Below are positions 18,618 through 27,546 of a DNA stretch of 64,000 nt, piece by piece. How positions within the stretch are numbered: the first letter of the stretch is position 1; every line of letters starts with the position of its first letter. The stretch lies in NCBI GenBank assembly GCA_036510225.1, contig DATCEH010000034.1, positions 33,278-97,277 of the forward strand. The letters are read 5' to 3'. Position numbers and translations under genes: made by a program. The notes below the pieces were generated by a model that searched no databases, was not told the DNA's origin, and worked only from the letters and a program-made list of their open reading frames with translations. Source of the stretch: Palsa-513 sp036510225. Lineage in GTDB: Bacteria; Actinomycetota; Thermoleophilia; Solirubrobacterales; Solirubrobacteraceae.

Positions 18618-20510
18618 TCACTTGATCGCAACGACAAGCGGCGAGGACAGAGCGACCGGAGCAGGCGGTCGCGTCGATGATGCCGGCCCGCATGTCGTCC
18701 CGGCGCGCTGGACGCATGAAGTGGTCGTCGGCGTCGCACCCCGCGCCGCCTTGGCCTCGCGGCCGCTGCCCCACCCGCCTCCGACGACCGACCCAGCCAC
18801 CGCTAATCCCGCGAGCAGAACGACAGCCTCGGTCAGTCGCCGGTCAACGTACTGGCGAGCGACGTAAGCATACATGTTCGCAGTGTCATAGCTACGTGTC
18901 CCGTCGTCTGGGCTGATGTCGAGGCGCCGCTTCCGCTCTGCCTCGTCCGGGGAGTGCCAGCCGTGACGCTGCCACTTTCGCGCACGCGACCACACACCAG
19001 GAAAGATCCTGGACCGTTCAAACATCCGGTTGAACAGTCTCTCGACGATCCGGTCGTACCGCGAACTTGATGCTGCGAAGAGAAACAGCAGTGCAACGCT
19101 GGCAAACGCGAGGGCTCCCGACACGACATCATTCAACTCGCTCTGCGGGCCCAGCCACGTAAATGTCGAGAACGGATCGAAGGATACCGAGAGCGCGAAC
19201 AGCACGAGGAGCCCGACATACCCCCACATGACCACACGCAGCGGGCGCATGATCGCCCCGTAGTGATGCTCACGCTGCAGGTTGATGAAGACCACGATTG
19301 CCGCTGGGGCGAGTAGGAGCCATTGCGTCGGCGGTGTCTGCAGAAAGCCGCCCTTCTGAGCCAGCCATGCCATACAGAGGCTAAGGAATGCGACGGCAGC
19401 CAGCTTTCCGTTGTCTCGCGGCGTGGCGCGGACAAACACCGAAATGGCCGACCCAAAGATGGATGACCGGTCCTTGACCGTCTCTCCGTTGTGGATATGG
19501 CACGTGTGATGCGCTGAGTCAATTCCATTGGAAGACCGGTCGAAACATCGCCCGTTCCCCCAGTCCATGAGCGAGACGCCGACGTCCGCCGGCGGTGCGA
19601 ACATGAGATAGTAGCTTCCAGCGTGGTCGTGTGACGGGGCAGGAAGGTAGTAGTAAAGGGGAACCAAGCCGAGTTTTGCATACGCTTGGGAGCGCCAGTC
19701 GCGCCATTTCCACCACTGTGCTCCGAGCCAGCCTGCACGGTGACCTCCCAAGGCGACGGGACTCCGCTGAGACGCCGAACGCGATGGGCCTTTGGCGCTC
19801 GGAGCGTCTGACAAGGTGTATCGTGACTCGAGCTGGACCGTTTCACCCGGGCGACCGATCACCCAACACAGATACTGTGTCTGCGTCGCCATCTGCTCGT
19901 AGGCGTGAGACAGCAGGCGGGACGCATCCGCAATTCGCTCGGCCGAGGCGTCGAGGGCCTCAAGAAGTGCCGTGAGCGCGAGAGCGATCGTTTCAGTGCT
20001 CGGGTCCCTGGCCGCGACTACGCTTGTGAGCATTGAGAACAGATTCCGGTACAACTCATCCAGTGCCCTCGCAACGTCGGAGCCGTCCGGTGCCTCAGAA
20101 GCAGTGTCCCACTCGTCGTCCAGCAGGAACTGGTAGAGCATCCCAAGGGTCAGGCAGTGTCCGTGTTGCCGTCGCGTAAGGAGGTTGAGTTTGTGCCCAA
20201 AGCAGTTTCGGACCTCGAAGTCGGGCAGGCGGCGTCGTTGCACCATCCCGAGTGACACAACGAACCTCTGCGCCGCAAGGGCGTGCCGCTGCGGCGCAGT
20301 CGTCCCGTCGTGTGTGCTGGGCACCGGCGGCAGCCGAACTTGCACCGAGCGGCGCCACTGCTGCGCGCCTCCGGATATGAAGGTCACGCTCTCGACGATT
20401 CGCTGAAAATAGCGAGACGGGTGGCGGAGCATCAGTGCCAGCGCGTCCAGCTGCGAATCATCGATGACGACTAGGTCGTCATCGCTTGGAACGTTCAAGG
20501 TCACGGGCAC
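18618..20510 (-). CDS. Multi-pass membrane protein of unknown function (630 aa)
   Basis: The N-terminal 330 residues are soluble, with FVVSLGMVQRRRLPDFEVRN and KLNLLTRRQHGHCLTLGML, text I know from uncharacterised actinobacterial proteins. Five likely membrane segments follow: LAAVAFLSLCMAWLAQ, WLLLAPAAIVVFINL, VVMWGYVGLLVLFALSV, GALAFASVALLFLFA and, after a 100-residue loop, LTEAVVLLAGLAVAGSVVG. The last 45 residues are low-complexity. It is convergent with the 1322-aa gene (167 nt between the stops). Its base composition is less GC-rich than the chromosome to the right, in keeping with island origin. Confidence 0.75.
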   Translation of the reverse strand: MPVTLNVPSDDDLVVIDDSQLDALALMLRHPSRYFQRIVESVTFISGGAQQWRRSVQVRLPPVPSTHDGTTAPQRHALAAQRFVVSLGMVQRRRLPDFEVRNCFGHKLNLLTRRQHGHCLTLGMLYQFLLDDEWDTASEAPDGSDVARALDELYRNLFSMLTSVVAARDPSTETIALALTALLEALDASAERIADASRLLSHAYEQMATQTQYLCWVIGRPGETVQLESRYTLSDAPSAKGPSRSASQRSPVALGGHRAGWLGAQWWKWRDWRSQAYAKLGLVPLYYYLPAPSHDHAGSYYLMFAPPADVGVSLMDWGNGRCFDRSSNGIDSAHHTCHIHNGETVKDRSSIFGSAISVFVRATPRDNGKLAAVAFLSLCMAWLAQKGGFLQTPPTQWLLLAPAAIVVFINLQREHHYGAIMRPLRVVMWGYVGLLVLFALSVSFDPFSTFTWLGPQSELNDVVSGALAFASVALLFLFAASSSRYDRIVERLFNRMFERSRIFPGVWSRARKWQRHGWHSPDEAERKRRLDISPDDGTRSYDTANMYAYVARQYVDRRLTEAVVLLAGLAVAGSVVGGGWGSGREAKAARGATPTTTSCVQRAGTTCGPASSTRPPAPVALSSPLVVAIK

Positions 20511-20555
20511 GCGTAGAGGTACCTACCGGGCGCGCATGGGCAGACAGCGGCCTAG

Positions 20556-21125
20556 CTAGGAGGCGGTCTGGCTTGTGCGGCGAGCCGCCGCCAGTAGAGC
20601 ACGGTGGGCCGCGTTGATGGTGCGGCGCGCTCCGGGCGTGCCAGGTTTGCGGAGATTCCCCTGCCGCTCGGCCTTGACCCTCTCGGGGTGCCGCGACGGT
20701 AGCCGTTCTCTCCAGTCAGGCGCCCAAATTGAGCAGTCATGTGGCATGTTAGAGGCCCCGAGCCGGACTGCAAACGGCCGGGGCTCCATGGCTGTTCTAA
20801 AGGCCTGCTCGCGACCCGCCAACTCGTCCTTTACTGCCCGACTCCCCTCCGCGGCGCTCATTACGGGCGCTTCGCCTTCGCGCGGCTCGAGGACGTCGGT
20901 CGGACTCAGGAGCTGGGCTGAGGCGGCTGGTGCTGCGCTTAACGCGCCGACATCTGGGGACTCGTCCGTCGCCGTAGCGAGTTCCTGGTTGAGCGCGGTG
21001 ATTTGGCTTGAGAGATCGGCCAAGGCAGCGGTCAGCCTCGCCAGCGCCTGGTCCTTCCTCGCCAGAGCCTCATCCCTCGTCACGGGAGATTGTTCCTCCG
21101 CCTGGTGCCCATCGCCACCCGTCAT
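20556..21125 (-). CDS. Hypothetical coiled-coil protein
   Basis: A 189-aa frame, 45 nt upstream of the 630-aa membrane protein on the same strand. Residues 15-55 are heptad-like (EALARKDQALARLTAALADL, SSQITALNQEL), a probable coiled coil. A low-complexity linker follows, and the C terminus is basic (RKPGTPGARRTINAAHRALL). No domain recognised. It may be an upstream partner of the membrane protein. Overlapping frames on the plus strand look like shadows. Confidence 0.4.
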   Translation of the reverse strand: MTGGDGHQAEEQSPVTRDEALARKDQALARLTAALADLSSQITALNQELATATDESPDVGALSAAPAASAQLLSPTDVLEPREGEAPVMSAAEGSRAVKDELAGREQAFRTAMEPRPFAVRLGASNMPHDCSIWAPDWRERLPSRHPERVKAERQGNLRKPGTPGARRTINAAHRALLAAARRTSQTAS

Positions 21126-22785
21126 CTCGCAGTTAGACTACTCGCCAAGGCACGGCGGGCATCGGCCGGCCGACTCCTCGAAGTGCCAGCGTGCCGGGAA
21201 CGCCCACCAGGTGCGTGCCAAATGCTTGTCGCCACCCCCACGGGCGCGAGCATGGCAGAGTTGCCGCCGCGGCGCAAGCTGGGCGCGTCTCGCCGCCCGA
21301 GCTACAACTCATCGGGCTCCCTCATGATCGCCTTCGCGGTGCATCCCGACGCGTCGGATGGGGCCGAGCCGTCTGGCGTGTTGACTGATGATCGAGCAGA
21401 ACCTCGCAGCGGCAGGGCCGATAATAGGAACACCGCACCGTCGTGAGGCTTCCCGCCGGGACGACTTCGGTTTTGGTGCGCGGGCTGCTCGATCGTCAGA
21501 CGGGTTTCGTCCCCTATCCGGGAGGCCGGCGTTGACGGGCCGGGGCAAGGCCTGGGCCAGCCCCGAACTCCTTGTCACTCGTCGGGCGAACTCGTGGCGC
21601 TCGACCCTGAGGTTCGGCGTTGCGGACGACGACCTTCGTCGAGGGGCACGGTCAACAATCCGACAAAGCTACCGCCGAGTCCTGCGGGCTTTCGACGAAC
21701 GCGGCATCTGGGCCGGCGGCAACAAGGGGCGGCCGCCGGACTCGAGGCCCACGGCTTGGAACGGGGGCGCCCTGTGCGCTGCTCGCACGTGGCGGGGCGA
21801 CGGAGCGCGTCTGTCTACAACTTGAGGCTCCTGACGAAGCGGCGGCCTTGGTTTGCGCGCTGGCCGGGACTTGGGCTGCAGACGTCCGGTGTCCGCGCGG
21901 ACGGGAATTGGCCTGGTCGCACGGGCGACGCGCTCCCTGCGCGACGCCCCGACGGGGGTCGGCGTCGTGCACGCGAAGAGCTCGAGCGATGGGCGGGGTC
22001 CCGGGTTCTGTCGCTTCGCGCGGCGAGGGGTCCTGGTGACGTGACCTACGGGCGATGATGAGGGGAAGTCCCGGTAGCTCCGACCGGTGTTGCCGAGCCG
22101 GACCGGCTGATCGGGCCGGCTCGGCCGGCCGCGTAGACCGCCCAGTCGAGACGCTGGCTCCGGGCACCCAACATCGCAGGGGGAAGCGCGCCCGGGGTTG
22201 TCGCGGCGGGGGCGCGGGCCTCCGGCTGGTGGGAGTTCGCCCGTGTTGGTTTGGGAGCGGCCCTCGCAGGCGCAGGCGGCGGCTGGCAGCAATCTGGCGG
22301 CGATCGGCCACCCCCACCGTCATCGACGGGTCGCCGGCTGCGGTGCGCGCCGTCGGTCGGACGCAGCGCGGGCCGCTCGTCCGGGGACCGCCCGGCTTCG
22401 GGCGGCGCGAGCGCCATGGACTGACGTCGAGATCGCCCCGTGGGAGCGGGCCTGGTAGCACCTGGCCACGTCCGAGTAAAGCGCGGAAGCAGCGTGACTG
22501 GCTTCGATGCGCCGGGTCGCCGCGCTTGACACGGCCGCGTCCAGGTGAAATGCCTCATCCAAGATCCGGCGGAGCCGGATCTGTCGGAACAAGTCCGACC
22601 ACCTCTCACGGGGCAGGCGCGCCGGCCGCCTGCGGTCCGCATGCTGACGGCCCCGCCCGGGCGTTGCCCGTGGGATCTGTTGGGCCGCGCGGCCTCACGC
22701 GGTCCGGCGGCGACTCCCGTCGCGGTACGCTCGCTGGCGATGGTCGGCGACCGGTCGACGCCGACTTCGTTGTGTTGCTGTACCG
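21126..22785. other. 1.66-kb stretch without a supportable gene
   Basis: Many long open frames cross this GC-rich segment on both strands, but they overlap each other, are Arg/Pro/Gly/Ala-rich and lack recognisable motifs or good ribosome binding sites. I see no RNA gene or clear repeat. It separates the membrane-protein region from the mobile-element operon and may hold further relics. Confidence 0.4.
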
Positions 22786-23424
22786 ATGAGATCGCGTGAG
22801 CAGCCATCAGGATCGACGACGCGACGCGGCGGCGCGGTCGAGCCTGTCGACCAGCGGAGGCTCGCCGGCATCGGGTTCACCGATCACGCGATTGAGCGGT
22901 TCGCTCAGCGGGCGGGCCTCGAAACGACGTCACGCGCCCGGGTCGAGCCGGTGATCCGCGATCTACTGCTCCAGGAGGGCGTCGTCACGACCGGGCAGCC
23001 GCGCTGGGCGCGCTCGCAGAACACCGCTGAGCTGTATCTGCAACTCGGGGAGTGGATGCTGTTCGTGCTGCGCCCCGACCGGCAGCGGCCCGGTGGCTTC
23101 ACTGCGGTCACGGTCGTCAACGGCCCGGCCGGCAACGACTGGGCGACGGCGCTTCGCCGCGGGTACGTCCTCACACCGCCGCCGCCGTGCTATGAGGCGC
23201 TGCCGCCGCGCCAGGTTGGTCTCGCACGGTGCATCGGCTTCGTCCTGGCCGAGCGTCGCACCGGTGACCGCTCCGGTCGATTGCTCGCCCAGGTCGTCTC
23301 GACCTACCGACAGCGCCGCACAGCTCAAGAACGCGAGCGCGAGCGCGTCGCCGCTGCCAACCGTGCGACGCAAGACGAGTACGAGGCCGCTCGATCCCGT
23401 GCCCGTCAGTCACGCGAGCGGTGA
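22786..23424 (+). CDS. Hypothetical element protein with ERFAQR motif
   Basis: A 212-aa protein. Residues 28-45 read IGFTDHAIERFAQRAGL, a pattern seen in small RelE/HigB-like or plasmid-borne proteins, followed by a beta-rich part (AELYLQLGEWMLFVLRP, GGFTAVTVVNGPAGNDWA). The C-terminal 45 residues are a charged helix (TAQERERERVAAANRA). It is the first plausible gene of the element operon and ends about 75 nt before that operon's promoter. A toxin-like RNase fold is possible but unproven. Confidence 0.55.
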   Translation: MRSREQPSGSTTRRGGAVEPVDQRRLAGIGFTDHAIERFAQRAGLETTSRARVEPVIRDLLLQEGVVTTGQPRWARSQNTAELYLQLGEWMLFVLRPDRQRPGGFTAVTVVNGPAGNDWATALRRGYVLTPPPPCYEALPPRQVGLARCIGFVLAERRTGDRSGRLLAQVVSTYRQRRTAQERERERVAAANRATQDEYEAARSRARQSRER

Positions 23425-23498
23425 CCCCGGTGAACCCGGTCCGAGGACCCGATCGGTGGTCGCGCCGCCGATGCGACCACCCGCCGCAAACGAGTCGC

Positions 23499-23526
23499 TT
23501 GACGTGACGCCAACATGATGTATGAT
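23499..23526 (+). promoter_or_regulatory. Sigma70-type promoter of the mobile-element operon
   Basis: TTGACG (23499-23504), 16-base spacer, TATGAT (23521-23526). This is the best housekeeping promoter match in the left half. The expected transcription start, about seven bases downstream, falls on ATG 23533. ATGATGTATGATG direct repetition overlaps the -10 and could bind a regulator. Confidence 0.55.
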
Positions 23527-23532
23527 GACCGC

Positions 23533-23592
23533 ATGATTCATTTCAAGATGACTCCCGAGTCGGGGCTTGTTGCGAAGGTCGGGCGTGGCTGA
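23533..23592 (+). CDS. Possible leaderless 19-codon leader ORF
   Basis: ATG 23533 lies six bases after the -10 and opens a 19-codon frame (MIHFKMTPESGLVAKVGRG) that stops at TGA 23590-23592, overlapping the GTG start of the next gene (23585) by eight bases. The geometry suggests a leader peptide that couples translation into the HTH gene. The frame is very short, so this is a positional argument only. Confidence 0.3.
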   Translation: MIHFKMTPESGLVAKVGRG

Positions 23593-23938
23593 GCGGCGGC
23601 GTCTCGGGGGCGGCGGATCGCGTGGCGTGGTCGCGCAGATCGACGAGCAGCTCGCCGAGGTCGACGCGCGACTCGCTGAGCACCAGGAGCTCTTGAAGGA
23701 GCGCCGCCGGTTGCTGGCCGCGAAGAGCGCGCTGACCGGGGAGCCGGTGTCGTCGCTGAAGGGCACGACGCGGCTCTCGACGGACACTGTGGCCGCGTAT
23801 CTGGCGGAGCATCCGGGGTCGCGGGCGACCGGGATCGCGAAGGCGTTGGGGGCGACGCAGGGCGTTGTGTCGGCTTGTTTGTATCGGGGGCGCGAGACGC
23901 GGTTTGAGCGTCGCGCAGACGGCTGGTACGTCCGCTGA
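23585..23938 (+). CDS. Small HTH DNA-binding protein of the element
   Basis: A 117-aa protein from GTG 23585. Residues 20-50 form a coiled coil (QIDEQLAEVDARLAEHQELL). The C-terminal half is a winged-helix-like module: TDTVAAYLAEHPGSRATGIA, KALGATQGVVSACLYRG, then RFERRADGWYVR as the wing. It is the first full-length gene after the promoter and lies 12 nt before the replication-relaxation gene, so it may regulate the element operon. Confidence 0.65.
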   Translation: MAERRRLGGGGSRGVVAQIDEQLAEVDARLAEHQELLKERRRLLAAKSALTGEPVSSLKGTTRLSTDTVAAYLAEHPGSRATGIAKALGATQGVVSACLYRGRETRFERRADGWYVR

Positions 23939-23950
23939 CAGGAACCACGA

Positions 23951-24604
23951 GTGCCCGCTGTCGAGACATCCCGACCCCGACCGGCGCCTGCGGCGTTGAG
24001 CTCGCGGGACCTGTGGGTGGCGGGTTGGATCGCGGAGATGTACGCGATCCGCAGCGACCAGCTCGCCGTGCTGCTCGATCGTGGTGACCGGGCGGCGCAG
24101 CGCTGCATCGAGCGTCTGCGCCACGCGGGATTGGTCGAGTCGCGCCGGATTCTCGCCGGCGAGCCGGCGTGGGTGTGGCTGACGGGCCGCGGCCAGCGCG
24201 CCACGGGGAGCGGGTTCAGGCCGTGGCGCCCGAACGTGACGTTGCTGCGGCATATCGCTGCGGTGAATGACGTGCGGATGTTTGTCCAGTCCAGGGCGCT
24301 CTCGTCGGAATGGGTTTGCGAGCGCGCGATCGCGCGCGACCAGCCAAGCGACGAGCACACCCCGGACGGAATCCTGATGATCGAGCAGCGCCCGCACGCG
24401 ATCGAGGTTGAGCTGACGATGAAATCCAAGCGACGTCTCGACGCGATCCTCACCGGGCTCTGCGCCGGCTATGACCAGGTCGTGTACTTCTGCGCGCCGG
24501 GGACGCTGCGCCAGCTCAATGAGCTAGCCGCGACCGGGCGGTGGGCGAACATCGCGGTCCGTTCGCTACCCGAATCTGCGCGCTCGACGGCGGCGAGCGC
24601 ATGA
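23951..24604 (+). CDS. Replication-relaxation family protein
   Basis: A 217-aa winged-helix protein resembling the Replic_Relax family of actinobacterial plasmids and integrative elements, thought to act in plasmid replication or mobilisation. Diagnostic text: ALSSRDLWVAGWIAEMYAIR, QRCIERLRHAGLVESRR, VWLTGRGQRATG, then the second half with HAIEVELTMKSKRRL. GTG start preceded by AGGA. Its stop overlaps the next start as ATGA (24601-24604), as is common where this family sits directly before a TraD-like ATPase. Confidence 0.75.
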   Translation: MPAVETSRPRPAPAALSSRDLWVAGWIAEMYAIRSDQLAVLLDRGDRAAQRCIERLRHAGLVESRRILAGEPAWVWLTGRGQRATGSGFRPWRPNVTLLRHIAAVNDVRMFVQSRALSSEWVCERAIARDQPSDEHTPDGILMIEQRPHAIEVELTMKSKRRLDAILTGLCAGYDQVVYFCAPGTLRQLNELAATGRWANIAVRSLPESARSTAASA

Positions 24605-26004
24605 CGCCCGCTGGCACGATCGGCGCGCGTGGGGCGCTTCCGCGTCGCTGGCGCCCACGGCCCGCACCCGGTCCGCCGCCGGGTGCCGTCGTGCCGTTGT
24701 CGATCAGGATCGACGGCGAGCACGGCGTTGTGCTCGCCGAGCGGCTGCGGGGCGAGCTTGCGCTGCCGTGCGCTGGCCGCTATGTCGTGATCTCGCCGGC
24801 GCGTTTGACGCATCACGCGCTCGTGATGGGCGCGACCGGGTCGGGGAAGACCGAGACGCTCCTACGACTGGCGTGGGTGCTCGCGAAGCGCTTCGACGCG
24901 CAGGTCCTCTACCTCGATGGCAAGGGCGACCGCGAATGCGCAGCGAGGTTCACCGCGCTGATGGCCGACGCCGGCCGCGAGACCCGGGTATTCCCCAACC
25001 AGCGCTTTGATGGCTGGCGCGGCGAGCCGCAGGACATCCACGGTCGCCTCGCGGAGATCGTCGACTACGCGACGGATGGCCCGGCGGCGTGGTATCGCGA
25101 CATCGCCCGCCACGTCCTCTCCGGTGTCTGCTCCCACCCCGACGGCCCGCCCCGCTCCAGCGGACAGGCCCTCGACCGCATGGACCTCAAGGCGCTGCGC
25201 GCGGTGCACGGCGCGGCGTGGGCCAAAGGCCTGCGGGAGGACCTCGTGGCGCAGACCAGGCTGCGCTACCAGGCGTTCTTCACCCAGACCCGCGGCACGC
25301 TCGACGGGACCTGGTCGTGGGATGAGACCCAGGCGGCGTACTGCCTGCTCGACACCCTCGCCTTGAAGGACGAGGCCGGCGGCCTCGCCAGGTTCCTGTT
25401 GGAGGACTTCGCGCAGTACTTCGCGATCCGCAAACCCCGTGAGCGGCTCTGCGTGACGATCGTCGACGAGTTCTCAAGCCTGACCAGCGCCGGCTCGATG
25501 GCGTCGAGACTCGAGCAGGCCCGCGGCTTCAACACCGCCCTAATCCTCGCGCCACAGACCGCGGCCGGGCTCGGCGAGCCAGCGGAGGCCGAACGGATCC
25601 TCGGCTCTGTCGAGACGATCGTCTGCCACCGCGTGAACACCCCGGATCCGGTGATCGCGCTTGCCGGGACCCGCAGGGTGGTCGAGTACTCGACGCAGAT
25701 CGACGAGACCGTCGGGCAGACCGGCGCGGGGTCAGCGCGGTTGCAGCACGCGTTCAAGGTCGACCCCAACCAGGTGAGGGCGCTGCGTCCCGGTGAGGCT
25801 TTCATCATCAACCGCGGCCGCGCGATGAAAGCCCGGATCCACCGCGCCCCCCAGATCACCCGCGCGCTGCCGCCGATCGAGACCCCGGCCCCCGCGGTCG
25901 CGGCGAACCAGCAGCCACGCCCGTCGCCCACGAAGGCGCCGGGGGCCGCGGACAGCAAAGCCGGTGAGTGGCCGGCGAACCCAAGGAAGGAGCTCCCGTT
26001 TTGA
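24601..26004 (+). CDS. TraD/FtsK-like conjugation ATPase (coupling-protein type)
   Basis: A 467-aa AAA-type motor expected at the membrane, where it would pump element DNA or couple it to a secretion channel. Walker A is MGATGSGKTET at about 75-85, followed by VLYLDGKGDRE. Walker B is VTIVDEFSSL near residue 300, and LILAPQTAAGLG resembles sensor text of VirD4/TraD/HerA ATPases. No clear transmembrane segment is visible, so membrane attachment would need a partner; the membrane-bound M48 protein next to it could serve. Start chosen at ATG 24601 (ATGA overlap) rather than the 20-codon longer frame. Confidence 0.8.
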   Translation: MTPAGTIGARGALPRRWRPRPAPGPPPGAVVPLSIRIDGEHGVVLAERLRGELALPCAGRYVVISPARLTHHALVMGATGSGKTETLLRLAWVLAKRFDAQVLYLDGKGDRECAARFTALMADAGRETRVFPNQRFDGWRGEPQDIHGRLAEIVDYATDGPAAWYRDIARHVLSGVCSHPDGPPRSSGQALDRMDLKALRAVHGAAWAKGLREDLVAQTRLRYQAFFTQTRGTLDGTWSWDETQAAYCLLDTLALKDEAGGLARFLLEDFAQYFAIRKPRERLCVTIVDEFSSLTSAGSMASRLEQARGFNTALILAPQTAAGLGEPAEAERILGSVETIVCHRVNTPDPVIALAGTRRVVEYSTQIDETVGQTGAGSARLQHAFKVDPNQVRALRPGEAFIINRGRAMKARIHRAPQITRALPPIETPAPAVAANQQPRPSPTKAPGAADSKAGEWPANPRKELPF

Positions 26005-27032
26005 GCACCAATTCGACAAGCCAAACCCTGCCCGCCGCGCGGCGGGAATCGGTCGGCGATCACGGGACGTGGGCGATCCTGCTCGCCGTCACGCTCACCC
26101 TGGAGCTGCCGTTCGCGTGGCTGCGCTACAAGATCGCACGGTTCTTCTGCTACCCGGTGACGCTCGCGTTCGTCCACAGCCGCGGCGCCGCGCTGTTTCT
26201 GATCTTCGGGCTCTCGTTCTTCGGCATCATCCGCGCCGTCATCTCACTCGCCGCCCCCGTCGGTGCGGGGTGGTGGTGGCGAAACCAGGAAGGCGGCCGC
26301 GAACCCTCCGGCCCCGAGCAGGTCAGCTACACCGACGCGATCACCGAACTCGCGACCCACGGGGAGATCGTCCACCCGCCCACGGGCTGGTTCGTCGTCG
26401 ACGACGCGCAGCCGGGCGCCGCGGTCTGCGGCGACACGCTGATGGTCACCCGCGGCCTGCTCGTGAACCCGTATCTCACTGCGGTCCTTGCGCACGAGCT
26501 CGGGCACCTCAACTCGATCGACGGGCGCCTCACCTGCGCGCTGAATCGCGTGATCTTCAAAGAACCGCGCCGCGACCCAGAGTTCGAAGCGAAATACCCG
26601 CCCAACGGCGTCACGCTGTTCTGGCGCTTCGTGATGTGGTTCCTGCGCGGCGGGATCGGCGTCAAACTCCTCGGCCCGTCCTGGGCCTCCTGGTGGCGCG
26701 GCCGCGAATACATCGCCGACCAATACGCCAAGCAGCTCGGCTACGGCGAAGAGTTCGCCGACTACCTCGAGGAATACGGCCTCTTCTACGACCGACCCGT
26801 CCCATTCGTCTGGCTCACCCTCCAAACCCACCCACCCGTCGAGCTGCGCATCGACCGCCTCCGCGACCCCCTCGCCGGCGTCACACGCGAAGAACTCGAC
26901 GAAATGGAAGCCCAGCTGCCCCAGCGGCGCGAGGCGAACCCGGAGCCCGAAGCAGAACCGGACCCGGCCCCCGAACCCGACCCAGGAGAGACTCCTGAAC
27001 CAGCGGCTGAATGGCACGGCAACCCATCGTGA
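26001..27032 (+). CDS. Membrane-bound M48-family zinc metalloprotease
   Basis: A 343-aa protein with zinc motif HELGH (165-169, AVLAHELGHLNSIDGR) and a downstream REYIADQYAKQ that can supply the third ligand. Hydrophobic segments at about 23-40 and 62-92 precede the catalytic domain, so the active site probably faces the cytoplasm as in HtpX. The last 40 residues are a Pro/Glu-rich tail. Start taken as TTG 26001 (TTGA overlap with the ATPase stop, with AAGGAAGGAG upstream). A chromosomal HtpX would not normally sit inside a transfer operon; here it is coupled to the ATPase and to an HTH gene. Confidence 0.8.
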   Translation: MSTNSTSQTLPAARRESVGDHGTWAILLAVTLTLELPFAWLRYKIARFFCYPVTLAFVHSRGAALFLIFGLSFFGIIRAVISLAAPVGAGWWWRNQEGGREPSGPEQVSYTDAITELATHGEIVHPPTGWFVVDDAQPGAAVCGDTLMVTRGLLVNPYLTAVLAHELGHLNSIDGRLTCALNRVIFKEPRRDPEFEAKYPPNGVTLFWRFVMWFLRGGIGVKLLGPSWASWWRGREYIADQYAKQLGYGEEFADYLEEYGLFYDRPVPFVWLTLQTHPPVELRIDRLRDPLAGVTREELDEMEAQLPQRREANPEPEAEPDPAPEPDPGETPEPAAEWHGNPS

Positions 27033-27532
27033 TCCATGCCAGGACCACAATCAACCCTGCCCCCGACGCCGAGTGGGTCCCGGCGCCGCGAGCCGGCGGG
27101 AGGACACGCACGCGACTCGGCGCAGCCATCGAGGAGCTCCCGCGCGAAACAATCGAAGCGATCGCGCAGCGCGTCGCCGAGCTCCTCAGCGAGCGTGATC
27201 GGCGCATCGGTGGACCGCGGCTCGTCGACGCCGGGCAGCTCGCCCAGCAGCTCGGTTTGAGCCGCTCCTGGGTCTATGAGCACGCCCAAGATCTCGGCGG
27301 GATGCGTCTCGGACACGGGCCCAAGGCCCGGCTGCGCTTCAACCCCGAGACCGCGGCGAAGGCTTTGGCGGAGCCGCCGACAACTTCGCCGACGCGAGCG
27401 ACCGTCCCGTCCCCCAGCCGGTCGCGGGGACGGCCGCGTCGTGAGCCGCCGGCCGGCGCAGATCTCTTGCCGATTCGCGCCCGCGCGGCCATCGGCGGAA
27501 TGCGTCCCGGTCGAGCCGCCCCGTCGGAGTAG
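27011..27532 (+). CDS. HTH DNA-binding protein, excisionase-like
   Basis: A 173-aa protein overlapping the protease gene by 22 nt and ending 14 nt before the integrase. Residues 75-115 form a helix-turn-helix (LVDAGQLAQQLGLSRSWVYE, HAQDLGGMRLG, then KARLRFNPETAA), like AlpA/Xis-type proteins adjoining integrases. The ends are low-complexity and basic. Position directly before the integrase suggests a recombination directionality factor, but the length and the regulatory alternative leave this open. Confidence 0.65.
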   Translation: MARQPIVIHARTTINPAPDAEWVPAPRAGGRTRTRLGAAIEELPRETIEAIAQRVAELLSERDRRIGGPRLVDAGQLAQQLGLSRSWVYEHAQDLGGMRLGHGPKARLRFNPETAAKALAEPPTTSPTRATVPSPSRSRGRPRREPPAGADLLPIRARAAIGGMRPGRAAPSE

Positions 27533-27546
27533 CTGTTGAGGCCCTG

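Noticed and set aside
21126..22785. Several overlapping open frames of 60-270 codons
   Set aside because: They are Arg/Pro/Gly/Ala-rich, mutually overlapping and without ribosome binding sites or motifs, so I do not call genes there.
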